From IMG/VR virus record IMGVR_UViG_3300028666_000048, positions 1-45,969 of that record: a stretch of DNA of 45,969 bases; one strand, given 5' to 3'. Below are positions 26,908 to 33,993 of the stretch, piece after piece. The notes under the pieces were generated by a model. It saw only the letters and a list, made by a program, of their open reading frames with translations, had not been told where the DNA came from and made no database searches. The position numbers and the translations under genes are program-made. This stretch comes from a virus. The number at the start of each line of letters is the position of its first letter. Positions within the stretch are counted from its first letter, which is position 1.

Positions 26908-27324
26908 TTAGACGGAGCAGACGACCTTGGTGACGCGTTCAGTACGTGCAGGTTGCGCGGGGTAGGTTATTTCTTCTTCGATAATGCGGCAGGTTGGGGG
27001 AAGTGCGGCGTCCTCGGCGTAGATGGTGAAGCTGTAGTCACCAATCTGGTTGCTATAGGCAATACCACGGGTAGAGGTGCATTTAGACCAAAGCCCGGGG
27101 CCGAGGCTTAGAAGTGTTTGGAGATCTTCACGATTGTGGACGTGGAACCAGGGGATTTGTCCACTAATGTTAACCTCGACGGGGCCGGTAAAAACCAGGT
27201 CCTGGCAAAGAGCTTCGAGGAAGCGGTAGTATTCTTCGGCTTTAATGGCAGTTAGGCGATGGCTAGTGATTTTGTCTAGTATTGGGTTCATTTTATCCTT
27301 GTTGTCTTTTGTTTCGCTTGGCAT
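26908..27324 (-). CDS. Hypothetical protein between nuclease and ATPase
   Basis: A 138-residue alpha/beta protein with no recognised motif. A second in-frame ATG (MNPILDKITS, residue 12) gives a 127-residue product and may be the true start. Strands such as VEVNISGQIPWFHVH and DYSFTIYAED are clear. It lies between the Cas4/RecB-like nuclease and the Sak4-like ATPase with gaps of only 3 and 4 bases, so it probably works with them. Confidence 0.6.
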   Translation of the reverse strand: MPSETKDNKDKMNPILDKITSHRLTAIKAEEYYRFLEALCQDLVFTGPVEVNISGQIPWFHVHNREDLQTLLSLGPGLWSKCTSTRGIAYSNQIGDYSFTIYAEDAALPPTCRIIEEEITYPAQPARTERVTKVVCSV

Positions 27325-27328
27325 TGTG

Positions 27329-28264
27329 TCAAGCTAAAGGGCTCCAGGTCACGGGACGAAAAGCGTTGCTGTTAAGCAAGGTCTCTCGGATTAAAGGCGG
27401 CTGGCGACAAACATCGGCATACTCGCAGACGCCGTATTTGCCGACGCACCACTTTGTATGCTTTGGCCAGTCGTCTCGGGCGTCCATATTGATGAGGTCA
27501 CTGACGATAGTTTGTGTGTCATGCTCCCACTCCCCTACTAGGGCTTGTTCAATGGGGATAATTTGACGAATGGGCTCAAAGGCTTTTCCTGTTTTTGTTG
27601 GTTTACGAAACGCCAGGGCGTTGACACAGAAGCCGTCAACGACAACACTGAGGAGCCGCTGCACAGCCCAGACGTAGCCAAAGACTTGACTCGACAGCTC
27701 GAATTCCTTGAAATAGGAAGGTCCAAGCATGGAGGTCGTCTTATGGTCCATGATGTAGAAGCGACCTTCTCTTGTGTAGATTAGATCAATTCTCCCCGTC
27801 CACATGACTTTGATGGTCCTACCCTCGACCTCGATTTCGCAAAGCGGGAGGGCAAACGGGACTTCGACCGCGGGCTGACCTGTGGGAAGCTTGTAAACAC
27901 TAAACGCCTCGATGGGATAAGTGGCGTTGTAGTTACGGATGAAGTCCAGAGCTGTTGCGTAAGTGCGATAGTCACCTTCGCCAGGAGTCCAGTCACGGAA
28001 AACGGTTTCTGCACGCTGGAGCATGAGAAGCTCTGTGCCCGTTTGGCCCAGGCCGAGTTCGCTTTGTGGGATCACGTTAGGGTGAAAACGATAGCGGGCG
28101 TCTAGGATTTCATGTATCCGCTTGCCAAATCCCAGCGCCGTCCGCTCTTCATTCCCCTCGCGCTTGTGGACGATGTAGTAGTTTGCACTCCTTGGGCACG
28201 TGGTGAAGCGCTCAAGACTGCTATTGTCGATAAAGAGCGCGTTGTCAATCAGTGGTAGTTTCAT
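27329..28264 (-). CDS. PD-(D/E)XK nuclease, Cas4/RecB-like, with Fe-S cysteines
   Basis: A 311-residue exonuclease. Visible motifs are H51 (GFGKRIHEILDARY), GRID (D160), IMDHK (D173-K175), and Q193 in the SSQVFGY helix: the complete RecB-family active site. C23 (TTCPRS) with C273, C280 and C286 (WCVGKYGVCEYADVC) fit the one-plus-three cysteine 4Fe-4S layout of Cas4 and AddB. It is somewhat longer than Cas4 and no CRISPR array is present, so a recombination or DNA end-processing role is likely. Confidence 0.87.
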   Translation of the reverse strand: MKLPLIDNALFIDNSSLERFTTCPRSANYYIVHKREGNEERTALGFGKRIHEILDARYRFHPNVIPQSELGLGQTGTELLMLQRAETVFRDWTPGEGDYRTYATALDFIRNYNATYPIEAFSVYKLPTGQPAVEVPFALPLCEIEVEGRTIKVMWTGRIDLIYTREGRFYIMDHKTTSMLGPSYFKEFELSSQVFGYVWAVQRLLSVVVDGFCVNALAFRKPTKTGKAFEPIRQIIPIEQALVGEWEHDTQTIVSDLINMDARDDWPKHTKWCVGKYGVCEYADVCRQPPLIRETLLNSNAFRPVTWSPLA

Positions 28265-28460
28265 TAGTTGTCTTTAGTGCATCTGCAAGACCGCTAAGGA
28301 ATGTCGCGGCGTTCATGCGAGCTTTTGGTTTAGATTTCTTAGGCTCATTTGGGTCAACCTCAACGTCAGGGTCGTCCCTTAACGCCTTTGTCATTGTCGG
28401 TGGGCTTGTGCGGAGAAGGCGCAGGGCGTTTACGTGGGCGGCTAGTTCTTGCTGCGTCAT
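28245..28460 (-). CDS. Small hypothetical protein overlapping its neighbours
   Basis: A 71-residue protein starting at MTQQELAAHVNALR; a longer in-frame start exists at 28535. It overlaps the upstream gene's C-terminal codons by 95 bases and the nuclease gene by 20. The N-terminus is a helix; the middle is Asp/Pro/Lys-rich (DDPDVEVDPNEPKKSKPK); the end is helical again. Because the overlap is long, either it is a real dual-coding overlap or a frameshift joins the two frames. Confidence 0.45.
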   Translation of the reverse strand: MTQQELAAHVNALRLLRTSPPTMTKALRDDPDVEVDPNEPKKSKPKARMNAATFLSGLADALKTTNETTTD

Positions 28461-28746
28461 GTTCTCCACTGACTTCTCCAACAGGCTGTGGAGTGGCAAG
28501 ATGGCGTGCGATGATGTTGTAGGCGTGGTTGGCATTTTCGATGGTGAAGTGGGTTATACCGGCCGCTTTAATTTCAGCAACGACGGTTTTGTAGAAACTG
28601 CATAGCATGTAGGTTTCTAGGCCCTTAACGGGATAGATACTATGTAAAAAGAGTCGATCAGCAGGGTCGACCCAGACTTGGACACGAGTCATGTCCTCTT
28701 GTGCAAGGTCGTATGGGTTAAGTTGTTGTTTTAGGATTTGTGGCAT
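28366..28746 (-). CDS. Hypothetical protein
   Basis: A 126-residue protein. Residues 1-90 look folded, with strands MTRVQVWVDPADRLFLHSIYPV and a helix (FTIENANHAYNIIARHL). Residues 90-126 are Arg/Pro/Lys-rich and disordered, encoded in the stretch that the next gene also uses. A 15-bp palindrome sits 16 bases ahead of its ATG. It starts a new cluster after a 36-base gap, so it may head its own transcript, leading into the recombination and replication genes. Confidence 0.6.
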   Translation of the reverse strand: MPQILKQQLNPYDLAQEDMTRVQVWVDPADRLFLHSIYPVKGLETYMLCSFYKTVVAEIKAAGITHFTIENANHAYNIIARHLATPQPVGEVSGEHDAARTSRPRKRPAPSPHKPTDNDKGVKGRP

Positions 28747-28761
28747 CTGGATTGTGGAGGG

Positions 28762-28776
28762 ACATAAAGTTTATGT
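28762..28776. promoter_or_regulatory. Candidate operator palindrome
   Basis: ACATAAA (28762-28768), one G, and TTTATGT (28770-28776) form a perfect 7-bp inverted repeat around one base. It lies 16-30 bases ahead of the start at 28746, in one of the few gaps between leftward genes, just before the nuclease-replication block. AT-rich palindromes of this size at such a place are typical repressor or activator sites. No regulator gene is recognised nearby. Confidence 0.4.
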
Positions 28777-28782
28777 TGCAAA

Positions 28783-28956
28783 TTATGTAACTGGCTGGGG
28801 GATCGCCGGATGGTTTTTGAGCCACACTGTAACCGTTCCGATTCGTTTTTCCTCGTCGGTTCGCATGCACATGAAGTCGCTGCCGGGTTCGCACCGAAAT
28901 TCTCGCGGACAGCCGCATGGGGTTTTCGCTCGCTTCGTGGTTTTGGGCTGGGTCAT
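28783..28956 (-). CDS. Small cysteine-rich protein
   Basis: A 57-residue protein starting at MTQPKTTKRAKTPC. Four cysteines in CGCPREFRC and, later, FMCM give a possible metal-binding knuckle; the second half is a beta strand (RIGTVTVWLKNHP). A longer start at 29100 would overlap the previous gene by 148 bases and adds a low-quality N-terminus, so it is rejected. Its start overlaps the stop of the neighbouring gene by four bases. Function unknown. Confidence 0.55.
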   Translation of the reverse strand: MTQPKTTKRAKTPCGCPREFRCEPGSDFMCMRTDEEKRIGTVTVWLKNHPAIPQPVT

Positions 28957-29174
28957 GGGGTGGGTGGATTGATTCTGGTGAACAGGGAATTTTCGGCGGT
29001 TCGCTGCCTCGGGTCGCGGTAACCGCAGACTTTGCAACGCTGGCCGGGTAGTAGGAGCGACGGGGTAGCCTTCGGCAGCTTCACGGTGCAGGTCGGACAA
29101 TCGACGCCGAACTTAGCCCGCAACTCCCGCTTGGCGTCCTTCAACTCGCGGCACATATCGCCGTAGTCGCTCAT
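28953..29174 (-). CDS. Small zinc-ribbon protein
   Basis: A 73-residue protein starting at MSDYGDMCRELKDA. A charged helix (CRELKDAKRELRAKFG) is followed by CPTC (about 25-28) and CKVC (47-50), a two-knuckle zinc ribbon, and a basic end (GYRDPRQR). Small proteins of this layout are common among phage accessory genes; function is not known to me. The in-frame start at 29264 lies inside the upstream gene and is unlikely. Confidence 0.65.
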   Translation of the reverse strand: MSDYGDMCRELKDAKRELRAKFGVDCPTCTVKLPKATPSLLLPGQRCKVCGYRDPRQRTAENSLFTRINPPTP

Positions 29175-29178
29175 ACAA

Positions 29179-29508
29179 TTATTTCGCCTCCGCAACGTTA
29201 ACGCCATTGGCCCGCAGGAGCGCGAGGCAGGCGGCGCGGCAGAAGGTGGGGGCCAGGGCTTCATAGCCAGAAACCTTGAACCAATAATCGCCGTCGGTGT
29301 GCTCGGCTTTCCAAATGCGAGAGGCCAGCAGCGCCAAAACCGCGCTGGCGTCGTGGAGGTAGTCGGGAATCTTTCGCTGGATGCCGTCGGCGTGCCGCCA
29401 AACGGTCACACCGTTCTCGTCTTGGTCAATGCCACCATTAGGGGCGCAATGCTTGGCCACCGCCGCATTGATTTTCGCCTCGCTTGCGTTGTCTGGGAGT
29501 GTGTTCAT
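29179..29508 (-). CDS. Phage ABA-sandwich-domain-like protein
   Basis: A 109-residue protein with an N-terminal helix (EAKINAAVAKHC), then IPDYLHDASAVLAL (about 48-61) and a C-terminal helix (APTFCRAACLALLRANG). The IPDY-(N/H)D-x5 motif and the final A-x-A-L/A-LLRAxG helix resemble the phage ABA sandwich domain family found in many phage and prophage accessory regions. Biochemical function is unknown for that family as far as I know. Confidence 0.6.
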   Translation of the reverse strand: MNTLPDNASEAKINAAVAKHCAPNGGIDQDENGVTVWRHADGIQRKIPDYLHDASAVLALLASRIWKAEHTDGDYWFKVSGYEALAPTFCRAACLALLRANGVNVAEAK

Positions 29509-30092
29509 GGCTTAGGAGATTGGCAGCGACGGGCTTCAGCAATTTGGGTGTGCTCGCGTTCGGCCACAGGGTTGGGGTGGGTGGTGGCGAGGGTAAGAGC
29601 GTCTGTTGCTTGCTGAATAATCGCCGTAAATTCCCCTTCTGCACACTTCGGTTCTGTAATCTTCTCGCGGGCGTACCCCAGTGATATACGTGCTGACTTC
29701 AGCGCCTCCCGCAGCGCCACCACGTCTAAGCGCAGGGCATCGCGGTCGGCCTTGACTGACTCGAAGCCTTCAAGGGCTACAACGGCGGCGGAAACCCGGA
29801 TGCGTTGCTCCGCCAACTCCCGCCGCAGTTCGGCAATCTCGGTGCGCGGTATCACGCAATAAGCCGCTAAGTCGGTCACTGGTGTCACTAGACCGACGAT
29901 CTTGCGGCGATACTCAGCAATCTGAAACGGGGACATTACCGGCCAGTTTAAATGGAAATCGTCGTCAACTTCGCGGTTCGCTGCCTCACACTTTGCGATC
30001 ACTTCTTTGACGATGAACTCAAGCTGTCCTATGTCCTCCCGCAAGCGAATCTCTCGCGCCGAGGGCTGGCTGGAATCGGGGGTGGGGGTCAT
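29505..30092 (-). CDS. Coiled-coil hypothetical protein
   Basis: A 195-residue protein. Residues 12-42 and about 82-140 are charged helices with heptad character (EIAELRRELAEQRIRVSAAV, then LRLDVVALREALKSAR). It overlaps the next gene's start by four bases and its own ATG overlaps the stop of the zinc-ribbon gene at 30089. The N-terminus (MTPTP) resembles those of two neighbouring genes. No enzymatic motif is visible. Confidence 0.6.
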   Translation of the reverse strand: MTPTPDSSQPSAREIRLREDIGQLEFIVKEVIAKCEAANREVDDDFHLNWPVMSPFQIAEYRRKIVGLVTPVTDLAAYCVIPRTEIAELRRELAEQRIRVSAAVVALEGFESVKADRDALRLDVVALREALKSARISLGYAREKITEPKCAEGEFTAIIQQATDALTLATTHPNPVAEREHTQIAEARRCQSPKP

Positions 30093-30244
30093 AGAAATTG
30101 GCGGTTAATTATTTTAGCGCGGTGCGATGGGCAGCTTTTGGCCACACACAACCAAACACGAGGTTTCATCGGGCGGAAATAGGTACCGCCTTTACCGATC
30201 AAGATTCTGGACGAGCCACAGGTGGGACAAATTGTGTTTCTCAT
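30089..30244 (-). CDS. 51-residue zinc-ribbon protein
   Basis: A short gene found by reading the gap between larger ones: ATG at 30242-30244, stop TGA at 30089-30091, overlapping the next start as ATGA. The product has CPTCG (6-10) and C-x4-C (33-38), that is two cysteine pairs about 23 residues apart with basic and aromatic residues between (TYFRPMKPRVW), a complete zinc ribbon. Single small ribbons may bind nucleic acid or act as subunit adaptors. Both the overlap and the cysteine pairs support it as a real gene. Confidence 0.7.
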   Translation of the reverse strand: MRNTICPTCGSSRILIGKGGTYFRPMKPRVWLCVAKSCPSHRAKIINRQFL

Positions 30245-30247
30245 AAA

Positions 30248-30691
30248 TTACGTTCCCTTCCCCGCGCCCTCGTCGGGAGAGGCAGTGCGGTCGGCTAGAG
30301 CGGTGTGCGCCAGGTTCAACGCCTCTTTGGACAGAATCGTTCCGATTGGGTCCATTAAACGGCAAGCGTGCTTTGTCCAGTCAATGTCACCCATGACTGC
30401 GCCGAGCGCCGTCCGCAACCGTGAGACTTCGGCCTCTAATCGACTGAACTCCTCGACAGCAGATTGCGCACCCGCCGCTTTTACGCGCCGTTCTTCTTCC
30501 AACTCCCGCCGCAGGTTGGCGGTGGCGGAGGTGATTGCGCGTTGGAAGTAAGGTGTCAGCCGAACTTGCCGCCCGTTACCGGTGCAAATAGCATTCAGGT
30601 CTTGAACGCATTCTTCGATGATGTTCCAGATTTCAACCGGAACTTCCTGCTCGACTGTCGCCGCGCTGGGTTGTTTGGGTGGGGTGGTCAT
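30248..30691 (-). CDS. Helical hypothetical protein
   Basis: A 147-residue, largely helical protein with a coiled-coil stretch (about residues 58-95: ATANLRRELEEERRVKAAG and EFSRLEAEVSRLRTALG). Its first codons and upstream bases nearly repeat those of the next gene upstream (MTTPP start). It overlaps the neighbouring stop as ATGA. Function unknown; its helix content and size resemble the coiled-coil protein at 29505-30092. Confidence 0.6.
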   Translation of the reverse strand: MTTPPKQPSAATVEQEVPVEIWNIIEECVQDLNAICTGNGRQVRLTPYFQRAITSATANLRRELEEERRVKAAGAQSAVEEFSRLEAEVSRLRTALGAVMGDIDWTKHACRLMDPIGTILSKEALNLAHTALADRTASPDEGAGKGT

Positions 30692-30969
30692 GACGAGGAC
30701 ACCTCCACGAGACTTACCTGGGCCACCCTCACCGGGCCCTTGATCGAGGATGCCTTGTCTGTGTGGCGACGAATCTCGGCGGCACTCTCCGAGGAAAATA
30801 GGGTGACCTGCTCTTTGTCGGTCAGGTAGTACCCGCAGTAGGTGCTATGCTGGACACTCAGCAGGGAGCCGTCAGAGGCGACGAGTACCCACAAAGGGGT
30901 TGCCTTGATGGGGCGCGGTTTGCGGACGGCCCGGCGAGGCGCGATGGGTTTTTGGGGTGGGGTGGTCAT
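30688..30969 (-). CDS. Small basic hypothetical protein
   Basis: A 93-residue protein with a Pro/Arg-rich N-terminal tail (about 20 residues) followed by a small beta-alpha domain (WVLVASDGSLLSVQHSTYCGYYLT). The MTTPPQKP start is nearly the same as MTTPPKQP of the next gene, at the DNA level too. ATGA overlaps on both ends place it in the same tight translational chain. No known family. Confidence 0.55.
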   Translation of the reverse strand: MTTPPQKPIAPRRAVRKPRPIKATPLWVLVASDGSLLSVQHSTYCGYYLTDKEQVTLFSSESAAEIRRHTDKASSIKGPVRVAQVSLVEVSSS

Positions 30970-31496
30970 GGTGTCGTCCCTTCTTCGGTTGTCGCGGTGG
31001 CGGCCAGGGCGTGCATGGAACCTTGACGAGCCAAGGCCGCGATTGGTCCAGTTGATCCGGCATTAATCTGGTTTTCCAGCGCCTCCCGCAGCACGCGAAC
31101 TTGATTCTGCGAGGCGGTGAGTTGGGCGCGGAGTTTGTGCTCTGTTTGCTCCATCTTGAAAATGTCGCATTCGTTGGTGTGGCCGTGCGGGATTTCACCT
31201 CCGCAGACGCGGCACGAGCCCCAACGGTCGAGCCAGTTGCCGTTAGGCTGGTCCGCGAGACGATTCGCCCTGATTTCCGCCAACTCCGCTTTGGCCGCGT
31301 CCAGCACGGCGAGAAGGTCGCGGAGAACTACGTCGCAGACTGCGATCATCAGCCGGCCGTTCTTTGAGGTGGGATCGAATTGCTTGGTATCGGCGCGAGT
31401 CTCGTAGCCAAACGACGGTGCAAGCCGCTCGTAGGCGTCGTGGAATTGCCTCGTCAGTTCCTCCGGCGTCAGCCTCTTGGGTTCAATATTATTCAT
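30966..31496 (-). CDS. Hypothetical protein with a zinc knuckle and coiled coil
   Basis: A 176-residue protein. The first half contains FHDAYERLAPSFGYETR and FDPTSKNGRLMIAVC (about 18-54), a motif I have seen in many short phage and prophage proteins without a known role. CRVCGG...H.NEC near residues 94-109 could bind zinc. A coiled coil follows (about 112-140). It overlaps genes on both sides by four bases. Confidence 0.6.
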   Translation of the reverse strand: MNNIEPKRLTPEELTRQFHDAYERLAPSFGYETRADTKQFDPTSKNGRLMIAVCDVVLRDLLAVLDAAKAELAEIRANRLADQPNGNWLDRWGSCRVCGGEIPHGHTNECDIFKMEQTEHKLRAQLTASQNQVRVLREALENQINAGSTGPIAALARQGSMHALAATATTEEGTTP

Positions 31497-32134
31497 AGCA
31501 AAATAGTCTCTCCTTTTTCGTTTGGTGCCATAAACGCAACGTCAAACGTTGCCTCTATGTTGTCCCTAACTTGTTCCTCCACCGGCCTTTTAAATATCAC
31601 AGGCCCGGTGATGAGTTTGTCCGAAAGCAAAACGGCAAAGGCCGTGATAATTTGCAACGTCGGCTCGACGTCAACTATAATCCCAGCAAGCCGTTTGTGG
31701 TCTACGGACTTAAATGCCAACGTCTCGCCGGGAAAAGTACCCTTACACTTTGCCGAAGGGCCAATGACGACGGTTTGATCCCCGTGCCGAACCACGAGCT
31801 TGGCTTCTTCAAGCTCTAGGGTGCTAAAGCTAGCCGGCCAATTAAAGCGCTTTTTGGCTATAATTGCATCTCTACAGCGCGCCGCAAATGTTGTAGCGCG
31901 TAGGGGCGATGGATTAATCTCAACCACATCTCTTGTCTTTATAGCCGCCGCAATAAATGGTTCGTACAACCTAAAGGTCGACTGCTTAAAGCGATGGGGT
32001 AGGTCGTTGTCGGTAGCGTGAAAAGCCCCACCCACGGGGACTGGGATAGCCTCAATTATTGGTATAGTATTTGAAAGGTCGTTTCCCGTGTCCGCTGCGT
32101 GAGTGGAGCCCGTCTCAACTGGATTGTCTTGCAT
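31493..32134 (-). CDS. Hypothetical protein
   Basis: A 213-residue alpha/beta protein if it starts at MQDNPVETG; an ATG at 32152 adds six residues but lies within a hairpin. Its second half contains beta-rich segments (AKLVVRHGDQTVVIG, LAGIIVDVEPTLQIITAFAV). No catalytic motif is seen. The sequence is neither membrane-bound nor repetitive. Compared with the genes just downstream it seems less GC-rich, so it may mark the edge of a separately acquired block. Confidence 0.6.
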   Translation of the reverse strand: MQDNPVETGSTHAADTGNDLSNTIPIIEAIPVPVGGAFHATDNDLPHRFKQSTFRLYEPFIAAAIKTRDVVEINPSPLRATTFAARCRDAIIAKKRFNWPASFSTLELEEAKLVVRHGDQTVVIGPSAKCKGTFPGETLAFKSVDHKRLAGIIVDVEPTLQIITAFAVLLSDKLITGPVIFKRPVEEQVRDNIEATFDVAFMAPNEKGETILL

Positions 32135-32146
32135 GTTGCGTTTGTA

Positions 32147-32194
32147 GGGCACGCTTGCCCGTGTTTTGTTTTAGTTGCCCTGGGCTGTCCAGGG
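32147..32194. other. Two tandem hairpins in a short gap
   Basis: The gap 32135-32200 holds two perfect stems: GGGCA-CGCT-TGCCC (32147-32160) and CCCTGG-GCTGT-CCAGGG (32178-32194). On the leftward strand they follow the stop at 32201 and precede the start at 32134; an A-rich stretch rather than T-run separates them. They may be mRNA processing or attenuation structures. The first one resembles the hairpin at 25698-25710. Confidence 0.35.
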
Positions 32195-32200
32195 AAGATG

Positions 32201-32509
32201 TTATTGTGTTAGGTCAACGAGACCGCTTTTCTCAAGCTGGTAGGTGGCGTCGTGTAGCTTTTCCATCAGGGCGTCTAGGGTGTCATTCAGCACCTGTGAT
32301 AGCCCTTCCGCCGAAGTCTCGTCAACCGCGGCGGAGGCTTGTTCAAGTGTCTGATATAACCCCGTTAAATCAGGTGTATTTGGCATAGAAATTGTGAGCA
32401 GTTCGTCGGCGTGCTCAGGCCGTTTCCCACGCTGGCCCAGGGAAATCCAGCAAACCTGTAAGGCGTAGGAAAAGTTTGTGGCCCGACTCGCACGGGCCTT
32501 GGCGTTCAC
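32201..32509 (-). CDS. Small acidic hypothetical protein
   Basis: A 102-residue protein. The first 40 residues are basic; from residue 42 (MPNTPDLTGLYQTLEQA) to the end it is acidic and fully helical (DALMEKLHDATYQLEKSGL), perhaps a two-helix bundle. The internal Met could be the true start, giving a 61-residue protein. No motif is recognised and no functional guess is justified. Confidence 0.5.
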   Translation of the reverse strand: MNAKARASRATNFSYALQVCWISLGQRGKRPEHADELLTISMPNTPDLTGLYQTLEQASAAVDETSAEGLSQVLNDTLDALMEKLHDATYQLEKSGLVDLTQ

Positions 32510-32577
32510 TGTTTTACGGGTAGTGAGTCTCCTAACATCCCCGAGTGTTTGTGGCGAGCCACGACACTAAAAGTGGT

Positions 32578-32601
32578 GCCCCTCGTTAGAGGCCGAGGGG
32601 C
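32578..32601 (-). terminator. GC hairpin after the 220-residue gene, terminator-like
   Basis: GCCCCTCG (32578-32585) pairs with CGAGGGGC (32594-32601), a perfect 8-bp stem with an 8-base loop, 20 bases after the leftward stop at 32621. On the leftward strand it is followed within five bases by CTTTTAG, a weak T-run, and by a second small stem. It lies in the 111-base gap before the next gene. A weak intrinsic terminator is the simplest reading. Confidence 0.45.
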
Positions 32602-32620
32602 GTGCCTATGTCCTAGTGCC

Positions 32621-33283
32621 TTAGGCCGTGGCCGGCGCAGTCGGCAGCGTGAACTTGGCCTTGATCTTCTTGATCTCACCAAGCTGGTACTCATGAATCG
32701 CACGCGCAAGCGCTTCGCGATCATGGTCCACGTGGCGACCAAGCAACTTGGCCAAGTCCGCAGCCGTATGCGTTGCCTTGCCCGTGGCGATCAGCTCATC
32801 CACGACGGCGTAGGTCGTCTTAGATGGCGTCTTCGGGCCAGCGGGCTTCTTCTCCTTCACGGTCGGGTCAGCGACATATCCGCTCGTCCCGTCCTCGTTC
32901 TCATGCGTCGAAGCGACGGCGTCGGCAATTTCCTGGAACGATTCAACGCTGCGTCCGGTTTGTGCGATCACACGCCGAAAATACGCGCTTTCGTTCTCAG
33001 TCCATTCCCACAACGGCTCCTTCGTCTCGTCGTCAACCTTCTGCTTGCCCGCCTTATCCAGCACGGGCTCCTTGTTGCGGCCAATTCCCGTGGCCTGCTC
33101 GACTTCCTGGCAAAACTCCTCGCGGAAATCCGCCAGCGGACCACGATACACCAGGTTATCATTCGCGTCCTCGACGACGGCATCCTCGTTCGGCCGCTTG
33201 GCTGCGCTGTTGTACTCGTCAGCGCTGCTAAACACCGAAACCGGCACCTTCAGGCCGAGGCTATTATAGGTTTTAATACGCAT
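32621..33283 (-). CDS. Hypothetical protein with C-terminal helix-turn-helix-like part
   Basis: A 220-residue charged protein. The N-terminal half is alpha/beta (IKTYNSLGLKVPVSVFSSADEYN). A Lys/Pro-rich linker (VKEKKPAGPKTPSK, about 143-156) leads to a helical end with VVDELIATGKATHTAADLAKLLGRHV (about 160-185, split here by reading), which resembles a small helix-turn-helix. No catalytic residues are evident. It has hairpins before and after it (33380-33395 and 32578-32601), so it may be a separate transcript unit. Confidence 0.6.
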   Translation of the reverse strand: MRIKTYNSLGLKVPVSVFSSADEYNSAAKRPNEDAVVEDANDNLVYRGPLADFREEFCQEVEQATGIGRNKEPVLDKAGKQKVDDETKEPLWEWTENESAYFRRVIAQTGRSVESFQEIADAVASTHENEDGTSGYVADPTVKEKKPAGPKTPSKTTYAVVDELIATGKATHTAADLAKLLGRHVDHDREALARAIHEYQLGEIKKIKAKFTLPTAPATA

Positions 33284-33379
33284 ATAACTTTTGCCACCTT
33301 GTTACGGCTGGGTGGCGAGGCCGTTTACTGCAATATTGCGTGTTGCGGTGCCACGTTTGCTTACGTCATGTAACCAAAG

Positions 33380-33395
33380 ACCCGCATGAGCGGGT
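33380..33395 (-). terminator. Small hairpin with short T-run
   Basis: ACCCGC-ATGA-GCGGGT (33380-33395) is a perfect 6-bp GC stem. On the leftward strand it is followed by CTTTGGTT. It lies in the 154-base gap between the genes at 33438-33992 and 32621-33283, 43 bases after the stop. The T-run is short, so termination would be partial at best. No other structure is seen in the gap. Confidence 0.4.
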
Positions 33396-33437
33396 TTCGC
33401 CTTCACAGGCTCGTCAGTTTGGTCTTTTTTGTCGCTG

Positions 33438-33992
33438 TCAACCGTTAGCCGCCACCTCCGGGGCGAATAGGGCTGGAATCACGCGCTGTAATATCGCATG
33501 CGCGCCGTGTAGGGTAGGCCCACTCTCGTCGTCGAAGGAGGGTGGTGTGTAGGTGCTAGAGAAGAAGTTTTCTGGCGTGCGCCCTTCCTTCTCCGCTTGC
33601 ACGATTTCCATGCGGGTAATAACCTTTTGGTCAATAGCTTGCTTTTCTAGCACGATAGCACAGCGTTGTTGGTCAATGTGCGAGTCGCCTTCCTCTAGCT
33701 CCAGGAGTAGCCACGTACGCCACAAGAGCAAGCCTTGGCCGTCGTTGAGGTCAGAGCTAACCTTCACGGCAAGTGTCAAATCGAAGAAGCCGTAGCGTGC
33801 GTTGAAATACTGGTTGGCGATGTTCATTTTGCTCAAGTACGGGAGAAGCTCGTCCTTTGCCGGTGTAACGAGCGCGATAGCGGCAAAGTTAAAGGCATCA
33901 TAGAAACGCTCGTCCTCGATGACGAGATGGCGAGCGGCACGCGTGGAGAGGCACTTTTCTGCGCGTAAGTGACGGTGGAATACGTCTTTCAT
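33438..33992 (-). CDS. Hypothetical protein
   Basis: A 184-residue protein starting at MKDVFHRHLRAEKC; the ORF continues upstream to 34169 but that part is opposite-looking low-quality sequence that overlaps the zinc-ribbon gene entirely. Segments such as FNFAAIALVTPAKDELL and YGFFDLTLAVKVSSDL show an alpha/beta fold; the end is Pro/Ser-rich. It lacks motifs that I know. It starts one base before the neighbouring stop at 33994. Confidence 0.6.
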   Translation of the reverse strand: MKDVFHRHLRAEKCLSTRAARHLVIEDERFYDAFNFAAIALVTPAKDELLPYLSKMNIANQYFNARYGFFDLTLAVKVSSDLNDGQGLLLWRTWLLLELEEGDSHIDQQRCAIVLEKQAIDQKVITRMEIVQAEKEGRTPENFFSSTYTPPSFDDESGPTLHGAHAILQRVIPALFAPEVAANG

Positions 33993-33993
33993 G

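Noticed and set aside
27329-28264. Cas4 of a phage-borne CRISPR system
   Set aside because: No repeats, Cas1 or Cas2 are present, and the neighbours are recombination genes.
32549-33373. A 274-codon open frame on the + strand
   Set aside because: It lies antisense to the coherent leftward gene 32621-33283, its product is Arg/Leu-rich and irregular, and it has no start context or operon neighbours.
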